A program made the translations under genes and the position numbers. From DASWHK01 sp036398215 (lineage in GTDB: Bacteria > Acidobacteriota > UBA890): a DNA stretch of 6,959 nucleotides. The DNA is taken from the NCBI GenBank assembly GCA_036398215.1, contig DASWHK010000342.1:1-6959 (forward strand), given 5' to 3'. Position 1 is the stretch's first letter. The number at the start of each line of letters is the position of its first letter. The notes beneath the pieces are model-generated. The model worked only from the letters and a program-made list of their open reading frames with translations, was not told where the DNA came from and did no database searches. This document shows positions 4,281-6,959 of the stretch, piece after piece.

Positions 4281-6959
4281 GAATCTTCGGCCAGCGCGTC
4301 GGCCAGCCACTGGATGGGATGCCGGCCGCGGCGGCCGGTGCCGTGCAGGATCTGCTGGCGGCACGAGATGCCCGAGGCGACGACCCCGGCCTCGGGCTCG
4401 CGGCGCAACGCCGGGAACAGCACCCGCTCGCCGATCGCCATCGAGACGTCGTAGTGCTCGGCCTTGTAGCCGAACGAGCCCGCCATGCCGCAACAACCGG
4501 CGTCGATGGGGACGGGGTCGCAGCCGGGCAGCCAGCGCAGCAGCTCGAGGGTCGGCCCCATGCCGACGGCGGCCTTCTGGTGGCAATGGCCATGCACCAG
4601 CAGCCGGCGCGGCGTCTCCCGCAACGGTAGCCCCAGCGCCGGCATCGCGGCGTCGACCGCCGCCTGCAGGAGGAGCTCCTCGATCAGCAGCGTGCTCTCG
4701 GCGACGCGCCGCGCATTGTCGTTGCCCGCCAGCAGGTCGAGGTAGTCCTCGCGCAGCATCATCAGGCACGACGGCTCGCAGCCGACGATCGGCACGCCGC
4801 GCTTCGCGTAACCGGCCAGCCGCTCGACGTTGATGCGGGCGTTCTGGCGGGCCTCGTCGGCGAGCCCGTTGGAGAGCATCGGCCGCCCGCAGCACACCTT
4901 GTCCGCCAGCAGGACCTCGAAGCCGGCCGCTTCCAGCACCTTCACGGCGGCGCGCCCCACCTCGGGGTAGTTGTGGTTCATGAAGGTGTCGTGAAACAGC
5001 ACTACCGGGCCGCGCGGCGCCGCGCCGCCGTTGCCCGCGGCGCGGCGGTTGAACCACGCTTCGAACGTCTGGCGCGCGAACGGCGGCACCGGGCGGCGGC
5101 TCGAGATGCCCAGCGCGCGCTCGTTGAGCCAGCGCACCGGCGGCGCGTTGGCCACCCAGCTCGACAGCGGCGCGAGGCGGGAGCCGAGGCGGCTGGTCCT
5201 GGCCACGGCGCCGAAGAAGCGCGCCCGGCGCGGCGTCCCGTGGGCGTCGTAGTACTGGGCCAGGAACTCGTACTTGAGCTTGGCCATGTCGACGTTGCTC
5301 GGGCACTCGGCCCGGCAGCCCTTGCACTCCAGGCACAGGTCGAGCACGTCGTACAGCGCCGGGCTGGTGAAGCCGCCGTCCGGCAGGCCCCCGGAGATCA
5401 CCGCCCGCAGGGCGTTGGCGCGACCCCGCGTGCAGTCCTTCTCGTCGCGGGTGACCTGATACGACGGGCACATCGTGCCGGCGTCGAGCTTGCGGCAGAA
5501 GCCGTTGCCGTTGCACATCTCGATGTGCTGGGCCATGCCGCCCTCGCGCGACCAGTCGAGGTAGCGCTCGACGTCGGCCGTCCGGTAGGCGGCGCCGTAG
5601 CGCAGCGACGTATCGATGAGGTAGCTGCCCGCGGCCAGCGGATCGGCGGCGTCTGCGGGGCGCTCGTGGTGGCGATCGCGCGCCTCCCCGGCGCCGAACG
5701 GCGCGCAGATATTGCCGGGGTTGAGCCGTCCCTCGGGATCGAAGGCGGTCTTGACCGATCGGAAGGCGTCGTAGACCTGCTCGCCGTAGAAGCCGGGCAG
5801 GTACTCGGTGCGAGTGCGGCCGTCGCCGTGCTCGCCGGAAAGCGAGCCGCCGAACTCCACGACCAGGTCGCGGATGGCGTCGGCGATCGAGCGCAGCTTG
5901 GCGATGTCGCCGGCGTCCTTGCAGTTGATCAAGGGTCGAAAATGGAGGCACCCCACCGAGGCGTGGCCGTAGAAGCCGGCCCAGGTGTCATGATCGGCGA
6001 CGACCTGCTGGAGTCGCTGCACGTACTCGGGCAGCCGGTCGACCTCGACGGCGGTGTCCTCGACGAAGGCGATCGGCTTGGCGTCGCCCTTGACCGACAT
6101 CAGCAAGGTCAGCCCCGACTTGCGGACCTCCCAGACGTCGCTCTGCTCCTTCGCCGACGTCGCCTCGTGGAAGCCGTAGCCGAGGCCGGAGGCTTCGAGG
6201 CGGCGGCGCAGCGCCTTGACCCGATCGGCGACCTCGCGAGCGTCCTCGCCGCTGTACTCGGTGATCAGCACGGCGCCCGGCTCGCCCTGGACGAACCCGC
6301 ACAGGCGGGCCAGGGTCGGGTGATTGCGGGCCTGGCGAATGACCAGCGCGTCGACCAGCTCGACGGCGCTCGGGCCGGTGGGCACGATCTCGCGGGCCGC
6401 CTCCATGCTGGCGACCAGGTCGTCGAACTGCGACACCAGCAGGGCGCGCGCCGCAGGCCGGGGAACGAGCCGCACCTTGGCCTCCAGGACGGTGGCCAAG
6501 GTGCCCTCCGAGCCGACCACGAGGTGGGCCATGTTGCGCGGCCCGGGGCGCAGCAGATAGTCGAGGCTGTAGCCGCAGACGTGGCGCATGATCTTGGGAT
6601 AGCGCGCCGCGATGGCCTCGGCGTTGCGCTCCAGCACCGCCGCCACCGTCCGATAGACGCGCCCCTCGGCGCCGTCGAGCCGCTGCTTGGCCTGGAAGCC
6701 GGCCGCGTCGATCTCGCCGAAGACCGCCTCGCTGCCGTCAGCCAGCAGGCAGCGCACCTCGATGACGTGGTCGATCGTCTTCCCGTAGACGATCGAGTGC
6801 GAGCCGGCGGAGTTGTTACCGACCATGCCGCCGATCGTGGCCCGGCTGCCGGTCGCCGTGTCGGGCCCGAAATCCAGCCCCATGGCGCCGGCGTGGGCGC
6901 GCAAACGGTCCTGCACGACGCCGGGCTCGACGCGTGCCCATCGCTCCTCGGCGTTGACC
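4277..6959 (-). CDS. ydiJ: YdiJ-type FAD-linked and iron-sulfur D-2-hydroxyacid dehydrogenase (probably D-2-hydroxyglutarate or D-lactate; 5' end outside window)
   Basis: 893 residues are visible and the frame is open at the right edge. By comparison with YdiJ-type proteins (about 1000 residues), roughly the first 110 are missing. The visible part starts inside the FAD_binding_4 (PCMH) domain (VEPGVV, then IGGMVGNNSAG at about 6832-6800). The FAD-oxidase C-terminal domain follows, with probable metal-ligand motifs GHASVGCLH (about 5967-5941) and SGEHGDG (about 5839-5819) and the closing RLNPGNI. Next comes a ferredoxin-like region: CNGNGFC and a MCPSY motif (about 5515-5468), then CLECKGCRAECP (5335-5303). 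Two CCG/heterodisulfide-reductase-type Cys domains end the protein: VCCGRP, GCEPSC, HGHCHQK, DAGCCGMAGSFGY and SGISC. Electrons probably pass from substrate via FAD and Fe-S to a respiratory acceptor. CNGNGxC, KPIxFxEDT and the HPIQ ending resemble E. coli YdiJ, a D-2-hydroxyglutarate dehydrogenase, but substrate choice cannot be proved here. Confidence 0.9.
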   Translation of the reverse strand, partial: VNAEERWARVEPGVVQDRLRAHAGAMGLDFGPDTATGSRATIGGMVGNNSAGSHSIVYGKTIDHVIEVRCLLADGSEAVFGEIDAAGFQAKQRLDGAEGRVYRTVAAVLERNAEAIAARYPKIMRHVCGYSLDYLLRPGPRNMAHLVVGSEGTLATVLEAKVRLVPRPAARALLVSQFDDLVASMEAAREIVPTGPSAVELVDALVIRQARNHPTLARLCGFVQGEPGAVLITEYSGEDAREVADRVKALRRRLEASGLGYGFHEATSAKEQSDVWEVRKSGLTLLMSVKGDAKPIAFVEDTAVEVDRLPEYVQRLQQVVADHDTWAGFYGHASVGCLHFRPLINCKDAGDIAKLRSIADAIRDLVVEFGGSLSGEHGDGRTRTEYLPGFYGEQVYDAFRSVKTAFDPEGRLNPGNICAPFGAGEARDRHHERPADAADPLAAGSYLIDTSLRYGAAYRTADVERYLDWSREGGMAQHIEMCNGNGFCRKLDAGTMCPSYQVTRDEKDCTRGRANALRAVISGGLPDGGFTSPALYDVLDLCLECKGCRAECPSNVDMAKLKYEFLAQYYDAHGTPRRARFFGAVARTSRLGSRLAPLSSWVANAPPVRWLNERALGISSRRPVPPFARQTFEAWFNRRAAGNGGAAPRGPVVLFHDTFMNHNYPEVGRAAVKVLEAAGFEVLLADKVCCGRPMLSNGLADEARQNARINVERLAGYAKRGVPIVGCEPSCLMMLREDYLDLLAGNDNARRVAESTLLIEELLLQAAVDAAMPALGLPLRETPRRLLVHGHCHQKAAVGMGPTLELLRWLPGCDPVPIDAGCCGMAGSFGYKAEHYDVSMAIGERVLFPALRREPEAGVVASGISCRQQILHGTGRRGRHPIQWLADALAEDS

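Noticed and set aside
4322..4338. 7-bp GC inverted repeat (CCGGCCG / CGGCCGG, 3-base loop) near the end of the dehydrogenase gene
   Set aside because: It lies in conserved coding sequence (TGRRGRHP), has no following T run and a very tight loop, so it is not a credible terminator.
3393..4454. Plus-strand open frame spanning the sigma and anti-sigma genes
   Set aside because: It crosses three recognised minus-strand genes and its translation is low-complexity with no family motif.
5468..5515. Apparent loss of one cysteine in the first Fe-S motif (CNGNGFC instead of CxxCxxC)
   Set aside because: The same C-x5-C spacing occurs in E. coli YdiJ as I recall it, so it is a family trait rather than damage.
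4245..5951. Upstream extension of the sigma frame that would give an 801-residue protein
   Set aside because: The extension lies out of frame over the well-supported dehydrogenase and is Arg/Pro-rich shadow sequence; only the last codons, from GTG 4280, are plausible.

Overview
The window is a GC-rich (clearly above 60% by eye) bacterial chromosome segment with five protein-coding genes, all on the minus strand and almost contiguous. Long overlapping plus-strand reading frames are antisense by-products of the high GC content. No rRNA, tRNA, mobile element, CRISPR array or long repeat was recognised. A very large secreted M14 metallopeptidase with a C-terminal amidotransferase-like domain, next to an ECF sigma/anti-sigma pair, suggests an environmental, protein-degrading lineage such as Acidobacteriota or Gemmatimonadota. 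This taxonomic guess is inference only.

Layout in transcription order (right to left). (1) 6959-4277: a large YdiJ-type FAD plus iron-sulfur dehydrogenase for D-2-hydroxy acids, with its N-terminus outside the window. (2) 4244-3546: an ECF-type sigma factor. (3) 3549-3052: a zinc-finger (zf-HC2) anti-sigma factor with two membrane helices. (4) 3055-2735: a small YbjQ/UPF0145 protein. (5) After a 107-base gap, 2627 to the left edge: a secreted M14-family zinc carboxypeptidase-like protein of at least 875 residues, with its extreme C-terminus outside the window.

Genes 2, 3 and 4 are joined by two successive ATGA start/stop overlaps, so they almost certainly form one translationally coupled unit. 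The sigma frame also contains an upstream GTG that would overlap the stop of gene 1 in the same way (GTGA at 4280-4277), so the dehydrogenase may belong to the same operon. The working model is a membrane-tethered sigma/anti-sigma switch with a co-expressed YbjQ protein of unknown role, embedded between a respiratory-type dehydrogenase and an exported peptidase. Whether the sigma factor controls either flanking gene cannot be decided from sequence: no convincing promoter motif was found.

The most unusual points are the tight sigma/anti-sigma/YbjQ cassette, an anti-sigma factor with no room for an extracytoplasmic sensor domain, and a perfect 8-bp GC hairpin in the first codons of the peptidase mRNA.
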